DNA of 64,000 bases from contig JAWPMR010000001.1 of the NCBI GenBank assembly GCA_033344815.1, positions 2,776,136 through 2,840,135 of the forward strand, read 5' to 3'. Both the position numbers and the translations under genes were made by a program. The notes under the pieces were generated by a model. That model saw only the letters and a list, made by a program, of their open reading frames with translations. It did not search any database and was not told the DNA's origin. The DNA is from Paracoccaceae bacterium. Lineage in GTDB: Bacteria; Pseudomonadota; Alphaproteobacteria; Rhodobacterales; Rhodobacteraceae. Below are positions 16,866 to 26,206 of the stretch, one piece after another (position 1 is the stretch's first letter; every line of letters starts with the position of its first letter).

Positions 16866-17783
16866 TCACTCATTGACGATATACTCAATGATATCCGTAG
16901 GCAGTATCGGAAGAAAGTTATCGTCGCTGATCATTGTCAGCCGGATCTTGCCGCCTCCGTCTTTCCAAACGGCCAGCCCTTCGATGTTGCCGTGTTGCCG
17001 CACCGGCGTCTGAAGAATTGTTTCAGTGTTTTCAAAACCGTTGGCCGTTACATCCATCCGACGGACCTGACTTTGAAAACCATAGGGCGTGAAGTGACGC
17101 TCCAAGACATATAACTTTTCATCGGGCCCAAAATCTCCACCGACAGGCACAAATCCACCTTCCAGGGCTAACGTAAAAGGTTGGTCCCATTTTTCGTCGG
17201 GAAGTCGCCTGTAAACCAAGGCCTCGTGAATGTCCGGTTCAACACCTTCAGATATCGAGAAAATGGTTCCATCTGCCTGTACAGCAACCGTTTCCAGCCC
17301 TGTGTTTGCTACCAGCGCGCGCCATTCCGGCGTGTAAGAAGGCCAAATTGCCGGGCTGTCCCACGTGTCATATCTAAGGATGCGGTGGGCATGTTCAAAC
17401 GAAACGAATAGTCGGCCTTGTTGATCACGTGCAAGGCCTTCCGCGTCTGTATGAGGGAAGTTGCGTTTTTGCCCCTCCATGTCGACAAGCGGTTGGCGCT
17501 CCATCATTTCGACGCCGGTGATGGCGTCACCTTCGCGGATCAATTCTCCGCGCACTATGCTGCCACGATCGGTTATCGTGAAAAACGCATTTCCATCCTC
17601 TGTGATCTCGAAACCGGAAAAACCGCCGAACCAGTCACCTTCTTGATGCCAGTTGAAAGTAGAGAGATGTTGTGCAGGTTGATCGCGAGGTGCCGTAGCT
17701 GGCGGTGGTGGCATGAGGCTAAAGGCAACCACGGGAGCCACAACCATCATGCAAACACCCGCTATTGCAAGACTGCGGCGCAT
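16866..17783 (-). CDS. Esterase-like activity of phytase family protein, secreted
   Basis: A 305-residue protein with an N-terminal hydrophobic segment (LAIAGVCMMVVAPVVAFSL), probably an export signal or anchor, then a phytase-like beta-propeller domain. Repeated motifs include GFSGFEITEDGNAFFTITDR, HTDAEGLARDQQGRLFVSFE and GGDFGPDEKLYVLERHF, typical of this family. The name comes from fold similarity; true phytase activity has not been shown for most members. Its first 22 nt overlap the end of mepA, so the two are likely cotranscribed and translationally coupled, which suggests a periplasmic or cell-envelope role. Confidence 0.8.
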   Translation of the reverse strand: MRRSLAIAGVCMMVVAPVVAFSLMPPPPATAPRDQPAQHLSTFNWHQEGDWFGGFSGFEITEDGNAFFTITDRGSIVRGELIREGDAITGVEMMERQPLVDMEGQKRNFPHTDAEGLARDQQGRLFVSFEHAHRILRYDTWDSPAIWPSYTPEWRALVANTGLETVAVQADGTIFSISEGVEPDIHEALVYRRLPDEKWDQPFTLALEGGFVPVGGDFGPDEKLYVLERHFTPYGFQSQVRRMDVTANGFENTETILQTPVRQHGNIEGLAVWKDGGGKIRLTMISDDNFLPILPTDIIEYIVNE

Positions 17784-18691
17784 TGAGCAGGCAGATCAGC
17801 GAGCAAAATCTCGCGCTTGGGTTTGCGCTTTGGCGCATTTGGATTGGGCGGCGGGGGATTTAGAATGTTGTTGACCCATGCCTGCGCATCTGCACAACCG
17901 TCGCCCGACGGCGGTGGGGCCTGATCGACGCACCCGCGCGTACCACTTGGACAGGCAAGTCGAACGTGAAAGTGATAGTGATGACCATACCAGGGTCTGA
18001 TCTTTCGCAGCCAACTGCGGTCTCCCGTGGCGTCCTTGCACATTTGCACCTTGGCACCGGGGAAAATGAAAATACGGGCAACACGTGGATCTGATGCAGC
18101 GGCTTTTAAGATTTCGTGATGCGCAGGGGTCCAGTTGCTGTTGACGAATGCGCCTCTGTCACGTCGCATCGAAATCGAAGAGATGTTTTCACGCGTGCTT
18201 GCAGACAAATTCATATTGTCTGCGGGTCGTAACCATATGTCGGCGTCCAGACCGATCTGATGGCTTGCATGACCGGACAACATCGGACCTCCGCGTGGCT
18301 GGCTGAGATCGCCAACGTAAAGTCCGTTCCAGCCGGGTTGTTGTGCTGCTTTTTTGCTGAGTTGTTGCACATAGTTTACGGTTTCGGGGTGCGCCCAATT
18401 GCGATTTCTCGACAGGCGCATCGCCTGCCACGTCGGTCCAGTCTCGGCCAGTCTGGCGGACCCCGCCAAACAGCCCTTGGCATAACTTCCAAAGGCTGCC
18501 GGGGTTGCCGGTGATCCGACCTTTTCCGCCCCAAACAGTTGCTTCGCAGGTTGACTTGCCTGTGAATGTCCTGAGGTGCCAATGGTCGGCAAAATAACGG
18601 AAGCGGTCTGTTGCGATTGCGGTGTTCCATCCGAACAGGCCGAAACAAATACGCTGAAAACGGTAAGAGTTGCGAAAGTGCGCAGGTTCAT
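17762..18691 (-). CDS. mepA: Penicillin-insensitive murein endopeptidase MepA
   Basis: A 309-residue peptidase of family M74 that cuts D-alanyl-meso-diaminopimelyl cross-links in peptidoglycan in the periplasm. The zinc-binding motifs are visible: SGHASHQIGLDADIWL (His and Asp ligands) and WYGHHYHFHVRLACP (GHxxHxH). The N-terminus is a lipoprotein-type signal with Cys19 in VFVSAC, so it may be membrane-anchored; a spacer rich in Gln and Ser follows. The start makes an ATGA overlap with the upstream transporter gene. Confidence 0.93.
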   Translation of the reverse strand: MNLRTFATLTVFSVFVSACSDGTPQSQQTASVILPTIGTSGHSQASQPAKQLFGAEKVGSPATPAAFGSYAKGCLAGSARLAETGPTWQAMRLSRNRNWAHPETVNYVQQLSKKAAQQPGWNGLYVGDLSQPRGGPMLSGHASHQIGLDADIWLRPADNMNLSASTRENISSISMRRDRGAFVNSNWTPAHHEILKAAASDPRVARIFIFPGAKVQMCKDATGDRSWLRKIRPWYGHHYHFHVRLACPSGTRGCVDQAPPPSGDGCADAQAWVNNILNPPPPNPNAPKRKPKREILLADLPAQCAAVLQ

Positions 18692-20055
18692 GTCTCAAAA
18701 TCCCCTTTTGGCTTGACCCATGCTAACAGAATGAGGCCCAGAATGAACAGCCCTGCAATGGGAGTTACCCCCAAACGTTGGCTGCCGCTAAGATCGCTGG
18801 CCAGCGCGATAAGCGCGGGTGCGATGAAGGACGTGGCTTTACCGGAAAGTGCATAGAGACCAAAGGCTTCGGTCATGCGCTCGGGATTTGCCTGATGTGT
18901 GAGCATGTTGCGGGAAGAGGCCTGCAAAACCCCGCCGGCCGCGCCGATCAAGGCTCCAGCGATGTAAAACATGACATTTGGTAAGGAGGATCCCTCATTC
19001 AGCCTGATGCCCAGAACAGAATTGGGTGTGAGCGATATGATCAATGCCGATGTCAAGATCAGGATGATGCAACAGGCAACGATGATGGGCTTGGGGCCAA
19101 TCCCGCGATCCAGACGCCCACCAACCCAGCAAAAAACCGCTCCGCTGATCGCAGCAAGGATGCCGAAGACGCCAATTTCGGTAATGGACCAATTCAGCAC
19201 ACCCAGTGCGTAAATCCCGCCAAACGTATAGAGCCCGTTGAGGGCGTCGCGGTAAAACATGGACGATCCAAGATAGGCAAGCAGGGAGGGATGCTGTGGG
19301 AGTTCCTTCAAAGTGCGCCCCAAATCGCTCAACCCACTTCCCAACCTGAATGACGGTGCATTGGTCGTTACTCGATCACGCGTGTACATAAAGAAGGGGA
19401 TCATGAAAAATACAAACCACAATGCAGTCAACGGCCCCACGATGCGCGTGCTTGCGCCTGTTTCGGGATCAAGACCAAAAATGGGTTTCAGTCCAGCGAT
19501 GGTCCGTCCCGTATCGCCTGCTTGGAAAAGTGCGAGCATCAGGATCAATGCAATGACACCGCCCAGATAGCCGAATGCCCAACCTGATCCAGAAATACGA
19601 CCACGTTCCCCGGTGTCCTCATGCAGTTCAGGCAGATAGGAGTTTGTGAAGATCGTTGCGAATTCCATGCCAATCAGGCCGAGCCCAAAGAAAAACAATG
19701 CCCAAATGACCGAAAAATCAGCCGGTGCTGTCCACCAGAGCGCACCTGAGCCAACCACGTAAAGCGCCGAAAAAAACCATATCCATGGCAGCCGCTTGCC
19801 GGAACTGTCCGCAATAGCGCCAAGAATCGGGGCAAGAACGGCGATGCAGATGCCTGCAAAAGTCAAACCATATCCCCAATAGGCCTGCGCCTGTGCCCTG
19901 GCTGCACCGGCCTCCATGCCTCCTGCAACAAGCGATGCCGTCGCTGTTTGTGCAAAATAGGGCCCGAAAATGAAGGTCAGCAAAAGGGTGTTATAGGGCT
20001 GGCTGGCCCAGTCAAAGAAATACCACCCCCAGATGCGTTTGCGCGCGCTGATCAT
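18688..20055 (-). CDS. MFS transporter, UMF1 (Atg22-like) family
   Basis: A 455-residue inner-membrane protein with about 12 hydrophobic segments. The N-terminus KRIWGWYFFDWASQPYNTLL is the hallmark of the UMF1 family (WxxYDWAxxxY/F). The start at 20055 removes a 19-residue non-hydrophobic extension present if the frame is opened at 20112. Substrates of bacterial members are mostly unknown; yeast Atg22 exports amino acids from the vacuole. It is the first gene of a minus-strand unit with mepA and the phytase-like gene. Confidence 0.87.
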   Translation of the reverse strand: MISARKRIWGWYFFDWASQPYNTLLLTFIFGPYFAQTATASLVAGGMEAGAARAQAQAYWGYGLTFAGICIAVLAPILGAIADSSGKRLPWIWFFSALYVVGSGALWWTAPADFSVIWALFFFGLGLIGMEFATIFTNSYLPELHEDTGERGRISGSGWAFGYLGGVIALILMLALFQAGDTGRTIAGLKPIFGLDPETGASTRIVGPLTALWFVFFMIPFFMYTRDRVTTNAPSFRLGSGLSDLGRTLKELPQHPSLLAYLGSSMFYRDALNGLYTFGGIYALGVLNWSITEIGVFGILAAISGAVFCWVGGRLDRGIGPKPIIVACCIILILTSALIISLTPNSVLGIRLNEGSSLPNVMFYIAGALIGAAGGVLQASSRNMLTHQANPERMTEAFGLYALSGKATSFIAPALIALASDLSGSQRLGVTPIAGLFILGLILLAWVKPKGDFET

Positions 20056-20154
20056 CAATATGCCTGCGTTGTTGTCACGCCAAGATAGAGCAGGCCTGCC
20101 AGGTTCAGGCAAGCAAAGGTTTGGGCTCTGTAAACCATGACGCGTTGGGTGCTC

Positions 20155-20183
20155 TTGCTTATTTACAAAGCCTTCCCTATTTG
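20155..20183 (+). promoter_or_regulatory. Candidate promoter of yggT
   Basis: TTGCTT (20155-20160) and TATTTG (20178-20183) are separated by 17 nt, 27 nt before the yggT start. AGAGAGG lies 7-13 nt before that ATG. Confidence 0.35.
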
Positions 20184-20209
20184 AAACGCACGCAAAGAGA
20201 GGTCTGCCG

Positions 20210-20497
20210 ATGCAATCCCTGTTTCAAATCCTGATGCTGCTCTTGGATGTGGTGTGGTTCTTTATCATCGCCCATGTGATTATGAGCTGGTTGATCAACT
20301 TTCAGGTGCTGAACACGCAGCAACAACTGGTTGCGCAGATCTGGTACATGTTGAACCGCATTCTGGAACCAATCTATGGCCCCGTACGTCGCATTCTACC
20401 CAACATGGGGGGCATTGATCTGGCACCGCTGGCCGTTTTGATCGGTGTGATGATCCTGCGCATCGTGCTGACCAACAATGCGGCGCTGTTTTTCTAA
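20210..20497 (+). CDS. yggT: YggT family membrane protein
   Basis: A 95-residue membrane protein with two hydrophobic segments (FQILMLLLDVVWFFIIAHV and LAPLAVLIGVMILRIVL) separated by a loop with the family motif ILEPIYGPVRRILPNMGGID. YggT proteins are widespread; in bacteria they have been linked to envelope or cell-shape functions and osmotic tolerance, but the molecular role is not settled. It stands alone, divergent from the MFS gene. Confidence 0.9.
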   Translation: MQSLFQILMLLLDVVWFFIIAHVIMSWLINFQVLNTQQQLVAQIWYMLNRILEPIYGPVRRILPNMGGIDLAPLAVLIGVMILRIVLTNNAALFF

Positions 20498-20608
20498 ATT
20501 TCAGCTGTAGATCATGTAATTTTTGGTACCTGAGAAGCGCTAGGGCTTGTCCGTGAATCCCGAGTGTGGGAGTCTGCCCAAAAGAGCAGATAACGATAGG
20601 GTTCCCAC

Positions 20609-22648
20609 ATGACAGGCGCTTCCGGGCTGTTAAAGGACGTGTTTGGTTTTGATGATTTCCGCCCAGGTCAGGGAGAGATCGTTGATGCAGTTACAGCGGG
20701 CGACAACGTCCTCGCGATTATGCCAACGGGTGGTGGTAAATCGTTATGTTTTCAGCTCCCGGCGTTGATGCGCGATGGTGTCACAGTCGTGATCTCACCG
20801 CTGATCGCTCTGATGCGGGATCAGGTGCGCGCGTTGCAGGAGGCAGGTGTTTGCGCCGGGGCGCTCACGTCCGGAAACACTCCCGAAGAAACAGATGCCG
20901 TATTTGAAGCATTGGAAAAGGGTCGCCTCAAACTCCTCTACATGGCGCCGGAACGATTGTCGGCGGGATCGGCACTTGGGTTGTTGCGCCGTGTGGGTGT
21001 GTCGCTGATCGCGGTGGATGAGGCGCATTGTGTTAGCCAATGGGGTCATGATTTTCGGCCTGATTACCTGCGCATCGGGGAGTTGCGTCGCGATTTGAAT
21101 GTTCCGCTCGCCGCATTTACAGCGACCGCGGACGCCGAGACGCAGGCGGAAATTGTACAAAAGTTGTTTGATGGTCATCAACCCCGCGCTTTTCTGCGTG
21201 GTTTTGACCGTCCCAACATTCATCTCGCCTTTGCATCAAAGGACAGCCCACGCCGCCAGATTCTTGACTTTGCTGCGGCCCGGAAGGGACAGTCGGGTAT
21301 CGTCTACTGCGGCACCCGTGCGAAGACCGAAGGATTGGCAAGCGCCCTGCGGGATGCTGGCCACATGGCCTTGCATTACCACGGCGGAATGGAAGCTGAA
21401 GATCGCCGGATGGCAGAAACCCGTTTCCAACAAGAGGATGGTCTGATCGTTGTGGCGACTGTTGCTTTTGGCATGGGTGTCGACAAACCTGATATTCGCT
21501 GGGTGGCACATGCGGATCTGCCCAAGTCCATCGAGGCATATTATCAGGAAATCGGCCGGGCTGGCCGGGACGGCGCGCCTGCCGAAACGCTGACTCTTTT
21601 TGGTCCCGAAGACATTCGTTTGCGCCGGTCGCAGATTGATGAAGGTCTTGGATCACCTGAACGCCGTGCTGCAGACCACGGACGCCTGAATGCTCTGCTG
21701 GGTTTAGCCGAAGCATTGACATGTCGGCGAAAAAACCTGTTGGAGTATTTCGGTGAAACAGAGGTGACCTGCGATAATTGTGACCTGTGTGATCAGCCCG
21801 CAGATGTTTTTGATGGCACAACCGCTGTTCGCAAAGCGCTTTCTGCGATTTTAAGGACCGAAGAATGGTTTGGCGCAGGGCATTTGATCGACATCCTGAT
21901 CGGGAATGAAACCGACAAAGTTCGCCAGCGGGGGCATCAGAGCTTGCCCACCTATGGCGTAGGCACGGAATATGACCGGCGGCAATGGCAGGCGATTTTC
22001 CGGCAAATGATGGGTCACGATCTTGTGCGGCCGGATCCAGAGCGACATGGAGCGTTGCGGATGACGGATGCTGCTCTGCCAATTCTGCGTGATCTGGCCA
22101 GGATTGAGCTGCGCCGAGACAGCATACGTGCTGCGGCGTCCAGCAGACGTCCGGCTGTCAAGGCCATGGTGTCCGACGAAGACGCACCGCTCTTATCCGC
22201 ACTCAAAGCGAAACGCCGATCATTTGCCGAAGCCGCGAAAGCCCCCGCTTACGTTATTTTCAATGACCGCACGCTTGTTGAAATGGCCGAAACGCGTCCG
22301 CAGTCACTGGATGAAATGGCGCGGATTGGTGGTGTGGGTGCCAAGAAACTGGAACGCTATGGCGCGGCTTTTCTAAAAGTCATCATTGGAGAAACACAGC
22401 AGATGCATCCTTTGCGACGTAAACTGGCCGGGCGTGAGGCAGGTTCGGTATATGATCGGCTGCTCGCGGTGCAGGCAGACTTGGCACGCGGTGTTGAGGG
22501 CGTGGACAAGCCACTGAGTTGTTCTGCCTCGTTGCTTGCGAAGGTTGCGCAAATGCGTGACGCGGATCATGCCACATTGGAACGGGTACTTGGGGGGCGA
22601 CGCGCCGAAAGGTTTGGCCCTGCTTTTCTGGATGTCCTTCGGGAATAA
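20609..22648 (+). CDS. recQ: ATP-dependent DNA helicase RecQ
   Basis: A 679-residue 3'-5' helicase for recombination and fork repair. Motif I TGGGKS is at 40-45, motif II DEAH at 137-140, followed by CVSQWGHDFRPDY (aromatic-rich loop), and the arginine-finger region reads YYQEIGRAGRDG. The RQC zinc site is visible as CRRKNLLEYFGE and CDNCDLC. A single HRDC domain lies near residues 528-600 (LLSALKAKRRSFAEAAKAPA). After it comes a C-terminal extension of about 80 residues with a second, weaker helical segment. The gene is preceded by no other gene in the same direction closer than yggT (110 nt). Confidence 0.96.
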   Translation: MTGASGLLKDVFGFDDFRPGQGEIVDAVTAGDNVLAIMPTGGGKSLCFQLPALMRDGVTVVISPLIALMRDQVRALQEAGVCAGALTSGNTPEETDAVFEALEKGRLKLLYMAPERLSAGSALGLLRRVGVSLIAVDEAHCVSQWGHDFRPDYLRIGELRRDLNVPLAAFTATADAETQAEIVQKLFDGHQPRAFLRGFDRPNIHLAFASKDSPRRQILDFAAARKGQSGIVYCGTRAKTEGLASALRDAGHMALHYHGGMEAEDRRMAETRFQQEDGLIVVATVAFGMGVDKPDIRWVAHADLPKSIEAYYQEIGRAGRDGAPAETLTLFGPEDIRLRRSQIDEGLGSPERRAADHGRLNALLGLAEALTCRRKNLLEYFGETEVTCDNCDLCDQPADVFDGTTAVRKALSAILRTEEWFGAGHLIDILIGNETDKVRQRGHQSLPTYGVGTEYDRRQWQAIFRQMMGHDLVRPDPERHGALRMTDAALPILRDLARIELRRDSIRAAASSRRPAVKAMVSDEDAPLLSALKAKRRSFAEAAKAPAYVIFNDRTLVEMAETRPQSLDEMARIGGVGAKKLERYGAAFLKVIIGETQQMHPLRRKLAGREAGSVYDRLLAVQADLARGVEGVDKPLSCSASLLAKVAQMRDADHATLERVLGGRRAERFGPAFLDVLRE

Positions 22649-22799
22649 AGATCTCGAACATCACGGAACCGCGTGAGCAATCCAACTCGAACTGATATCG
22701 GTCGAACGCGCAATTCCAAGCCCAAGCATGGCGGTGTAGATCCACCGAACTATATCTCACTTGCAACAAGATCTGCCGACAAGGAAGCGAACGCCCGAT

Positions 22800-23567
22800 A
22801 TGCTCATTCTACTTTCACCTGCCAAGAACCTGAACGAAACGCGTGCGGCGGGGCATGCCGAAACTGCGCCCCGATTTCTTGATGAGGCGGAAGAATTAAT
22901 CCGCATCATGCGTGACTGGTCAGAGGCTGAAATCGCGGATCTGATGCAAGTGTCAACCAAGATTGCACGTCTGAACGTTGGACGCGTATCAACTTGGTCG
23001 CGCCAGTCAGGTGCAGCTCAGGCTGCGGCGGACATGTTCGATGGTGACGTCTACAAGACGCTCGAAATGGCGACATTGGAAAATGGGGTACGACACGAAG
23101 CGGCAGCGCGGCTCAGAATCCTCTCCGGGCTCTATGGTATTTTGCGTCCAACTGATGATGTATGCGCTTACAGGCTGGAAATGGGTCGAAAACTGCCCGG
23201 ACATCAAGCGGGAACGCTTTACAAGTTTTGGGGTAGGAAAATCGCGGATGCTTTGGTCGCGGACGCCCGAGAAATCCGGACAGAAACGGTTCTGAACCTC
23301 GCGTCGGAGGAATACGCAAAATCAGTTGATCGGACGGCTCTGAAAGAATTGAATTTCATTTCGCCACGTTTTGAAGAAGATCGGAACGGACTCCGAAAGA
23401 TGATCTCTTTTTCGGCCAAGCGGGCGAGAGGTGCCATGGCGCGATGGGTCCTGGAAAAGGGTTACACAGATCCGCATCAATTGGTTCATTTTGATGTTGG
23501 CGGATATGCATTTGACCGGGAAGCGTCAACGGATGCACGTCCTGTCTTCGTTAGGGTGGCAAGTTGA
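22800..23567 (+). CDS. yaaA: Peroxide stress protein YaaA (DUF328)
   Basis: A 255-residue cytoplasmic protein. The N-terminal MLILLSPAKNLNE and later motifs ASEEYAKSVDR and ISFSAKRARGAMARW define the YaaA family. E. coli YaaA lowers free iron during peroxide stress and binds DNA. The start at 22800 is chosen because the family begins with M-L-(I/V)-L-L-S-P-A; an in-frame start at 22761 would add 13 atypical residues. About 150 nt separate it from recQ. Confidence 0.92.
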   Translation: MLILLSPAKNLNETRAAGHAETAPRFLDEAEELIRIMRDWSEAEIADLMQVSTKIARLNVGRVSTWSRQSGAAQAAADMFDGDVYKTLEMATLENGVRHEAAARLRILSGLYGILRPTDDVCAYRLEMGRKLPGHQAGTLYKFWGRKIADALVADAREIRTETVLNLASEEYAKSVDRTALKELNFISPRFEEDRNGLRKMISFSAKRARGAMARWVLEKGYTDPHQLVHFDVGGYAFDREASTDARPVFVRVAS

Positions 23568-23570
23568 TTG

Positions 23571-23590
23571 CCTGATGTATCAGGGCTTTT
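23571..23590 (+). terminator. Weak terminator-like hairpin after yaaA
   Basis: CCTGA-TGTA-TCAGG followed by GCTTTT, starting 3 nt after the yaaA stop. The stem is only 5 bp. Confidence 0.35.
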
Positions 23591-23813
23591 GATTGAACAC
23601 CCCTAGTTACTGAAATATCGGGCGACGCAAAGACCGATATATCGGACCCAGGGTTCATCTGTGTGATCCTTTGCCGAGGAAAACACAGGTATCTGTGAAT
23701 GACCTAGTGATTCATTCGCAAGAAAAATGGTTGCATACCCAATGCATGACGCAGAGTGTCAGGATCCGTTTCTATAAACATGCGGCGGGCTGCTGCGAAG
23801 AATTTGGTCTTTC

Positions 23814-26090
23814 TTAACCGTTCGCCTGATCGGGAAGATCCGGTTTCGGATTGATGGCATCCGACGGGCAATACTCCAAAATGCGCGCATGCATCTCGGT
23901 TTTACGGACTGGTTTGGACATGTAGTGATCAAGGCCTGCCGCCAGAATGTCGGCACTGTCACCTTCCATCGCATGGGCTGTTAGTGCGATAATCGGGATG
24001 TGGCGTTTAGTGCCTTCTTCCTCTTTCCGAATGGTTTGGGTCGCTTCTTTACCGTCCATACGCGGCATAGAAATATCCATGAAAATAAGATCCGGGTCGA
24101 ACGTCTTGTATGCTTCAACGGCTTCGAGACCATCGTTCGCAAACTTCAGATCGACATCAAAATCCTTAAGCATTTTGCGGAACACCAATTGATTGGTTTT
24201 ATTGTCTTCAGCTGCCAGCACGCGCATGCGGCGCTCTATCTGGCGCGTGTTTTCAGTATCGAGTGTATCAGGGCTTTCCGCCGCTGCCTCGCATGCGCCT
24301 GTTCCTCCTTTTGTCAGTGCGGAAGACGCAGCCTCGGAGCCTGGTTTGTCAGTATTTTCAGGTGGTCGGTCCTTTACATGAGAGAGCCAGTTCAGCAATT
24401 CACGGCGTGGAAACGGCCGCGGGACAATCGACGTCACTTCGATTTTCCCCGCGTCTGCCTGTGCATGGCCCACATTGGAACTGATTAGAATGATCGGCAT
24501 TCCGTGACCAGCCATGCGTGCGGTTTGCGAGAACTCAAGACCGTTCATTTCGGGCATGATGTGATCGACCAGTACGATATCAACGCTCCGGTCCAAAAGT
24601 CCCAACGCACTTGCGCCGTCCCTGCAAGTGGTCGCTTTTAAGCCAAGCGCTTCAATTTGATTGCTCAGGATCTGTAGGTTTGGTTCGAAATCGTCAATGA
24701 CCATCACGTGACGCAGTGAGTTCGCCAACGCCGGTGATGCTTTGTTCTCCTCCTGTTCCGCTTCGAAAGTCAGTTGGAAACCGAAGCAAGACCCAATGCC
24801 TTCCTCAGATGTCAGCCAAATCTTGCCGCCCATCATTTTTATCAAATGCTTTGTGATGGTCAGCCCAAGCCCGGTGCCATCAAATTGACGATTCCGTTCG
24901 TTTTCGACCTGGGTGAATTCGCCGAAGACATGGTCAATCATATCTTCCGGAATCCCAATGCCGGTGTCCTCAACAGTAACGCTGAGTATAAATTTCTTGC
25001 CACTATTGTCTGGTTCGCCACGCACTTTGACGAGAACATGACCATTTTGGGTAAACTTGACGGCGTTGCCCATCAGGTTGGTCAAAACCTGTCTCAATCT
25101 CCCTGGATCGCCAATGAAATGAGACGGCAAAAGCATCCCGTAGTCCAGAGCAAGAACCAAGCCCTTATCCTGTGCAGAAGACTGGAGCAACATAATGACT
25201 TCGAGTATGGACTGTTCAAGGTCGAAAGGTTCGGGATGCAATTGAAGCCGTTCGGCTTCGATTTTTGAGTAGTCCAAAACATCATTGATAATCACGAGCA
25301 GCGCTTCGCCCGAGTTTTTGATCGTGTCGACGTAAAGTCGCTGCTCTTCCGTGAGGGGCGTATCGACCAACACGTCGGCCATGCCAACAACCCCATTCAT
25401 AGGAGTTCTGATTTCATGGCTCATGTTCGCAAGAAACGCGGATTTTGCGCGGTTCGCTGACTCCGCACTCTGGCGGGCGGCCTTGAGGTTCTTCTCGTAT
25501 TTTACCGTCTCGGTGATGTTGAGACCAAGGGAAATAATGTCGCCGTCAGGACCACGTTGATCGATCATTTTGATGTATTCACCATTCCATAGGCGAATGA
25601 CGACGGATTCCGGCTCAGGGTTTTGCACCCTCTCGATCATTTTTTGACGCCAGGCGGCCGGGGCTAAATCGCCTGTGTTGACAATCCCTTCATCGGTGAG
25701 AACCTGCAAAATGGTGACATAGCTGACGCCGGGCGCAATGTCCTCAAGCTTATCAAAAACGGCAAGATAAGACCGATTTGCCATGATCATCTGCAGGTCA
25801 GGTGTGAAAAAAGCAAACCCGTCGTTGATGGTTTCAATCGAATGCCACAGACGGCGCTCCACCAATTCGATTTTTTCATGCGCCGCCGACAAGTCCGATT
25901 TTACGCGCTGGTTTTCATTCCGGACGGTGGCAACTTCCGCGCGCGTTTCCACGATTTCATGGGAGAGTGCTTTTGCGTGTTCGCCAAGCTTTCTATTGGC
26001 GGCAAAAAGCTCCGCCTGCTTGAGTTCAAGCAGGCGTTCTGCGGCCAATCTGCCGCGGCGTTCCTCCGCCAATTTGTTGGCAAGACTCAT
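23814..26090 (-). CDS. Hybrid sensor histidine kinase with PAS and two receiver domains
   Basis: A 758-residue soluble kinase without membrane segments. In order: a coiled coil (about 5-80), a PAS domain (about 82-200, with NGEYIKMIDQRGPDGDIISL), HisKA with phospho-acceptor His225 in NMSHEIRTPMNG, an HATPase domain (N box GNAVKF, G boxes DTGIGI and GTGLGL), receiver 1 (about 462-575, Asp509 in LVDHIMPEMNG) and receiver 2 (about 622-740, Asp672 in IFMDISMPRMDG). Receiver 2 has the conserved Lys (YMSKPV), but receiver 1 shows PRPF where KP is expected. It has no adjacent response regulator, so output probably goes to a phosphotransfer protein elsewhere. Signal unknown. Confidence 0.93.
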   Translation of the reverse strand: MSLANKLAEERRGRLAAERLLELKQAELFAANRKLGEHAKALSHEIVETRAEVATVRNENQRVKSDLSAAHEKIELVERRLWHSIETINDGFAFFTPDLQMIMANRSYLAVFDKLEDIAPGVSYVTILQVLTDEGIVNTGDLAPAAWRQKMIERVQNPEPESVVIRLWNGEYIKMIDQRGPDGDIISLGLNITETVKYEKNLKAARQSAESANRAKSAFLANMSHEIRTPMNGVVGMADVLVDTPLTEEQRLYVDTIKNSGEALLVIINDVLDYSKIEAERLQLHPEPFDLEQSILEVIMLLQSSAQDKGLVLALDYGMLLPSHFIGDPGRLRQVLTNLMGNAVKFTQNGHVLVKVRGEPDNSGKKFILSVTVEDTGIGIPEDMIDHVFGEFTQVENERNRQFDGTGLGLTITKHLIKMMGGKIWLTSEEGIGSCFGFQLTFEAEQEENKASPALANSLRHVMVIDDFEPNLQILSNQIEALGLKATTCRDGASALGLLDRSVDIVLVDHIMPEMNGLEFSQTARMAGHGMPIILISSNVGHAQADAGKIEVTSIVPRPFPRRELLNWLSHVKDRPPENTDKPGSEAASSALTKGGTGACEAAAESPDTLDTENTRQIERRMRVLAAEDNKTNQLVFRKMLKDFDVDLKFANDGLEAVEAYKTFDPDLIFMDISMPRMDGKEATQTIRKEEEGTKRHIPIIALTAHAMEGDSADILAAGLDHYMSKPVRKTEMHARILEYCPSDAINPKPDLPDQANG

Positions 26091-26206
26091 CCAAACACCG
26101 GGTTTCGATTCCTTTTTCGAAGATTGCCGCGATCAAGGTGAATATCTGTTTAATTGAGGTGCTCCGAGGACGCGATATGCTGGTCTCGCCAAACTTGCTG
26201 GAAGCT

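Noticed and set aside
20543-20559. GGGCTTGTCCGTGAATC resembling an IS5-type terminal repeat before recQ
   Set aside because: No second inverted end, transposase or target duplication is visible nearby.
21117-22082. Long open frame of 321 codons antisense to recQ
   Set aside because: Lies wholly inside recQ, which has all helicase motifs; the antisense product has no recognisable feature.
22673-22882. 69-codon frame (GTG start) between recQ and yaaA
   Set aside because: Overlaps the yaaA start by about 80 nt in another frame and has no ribosome-binding site or motif.
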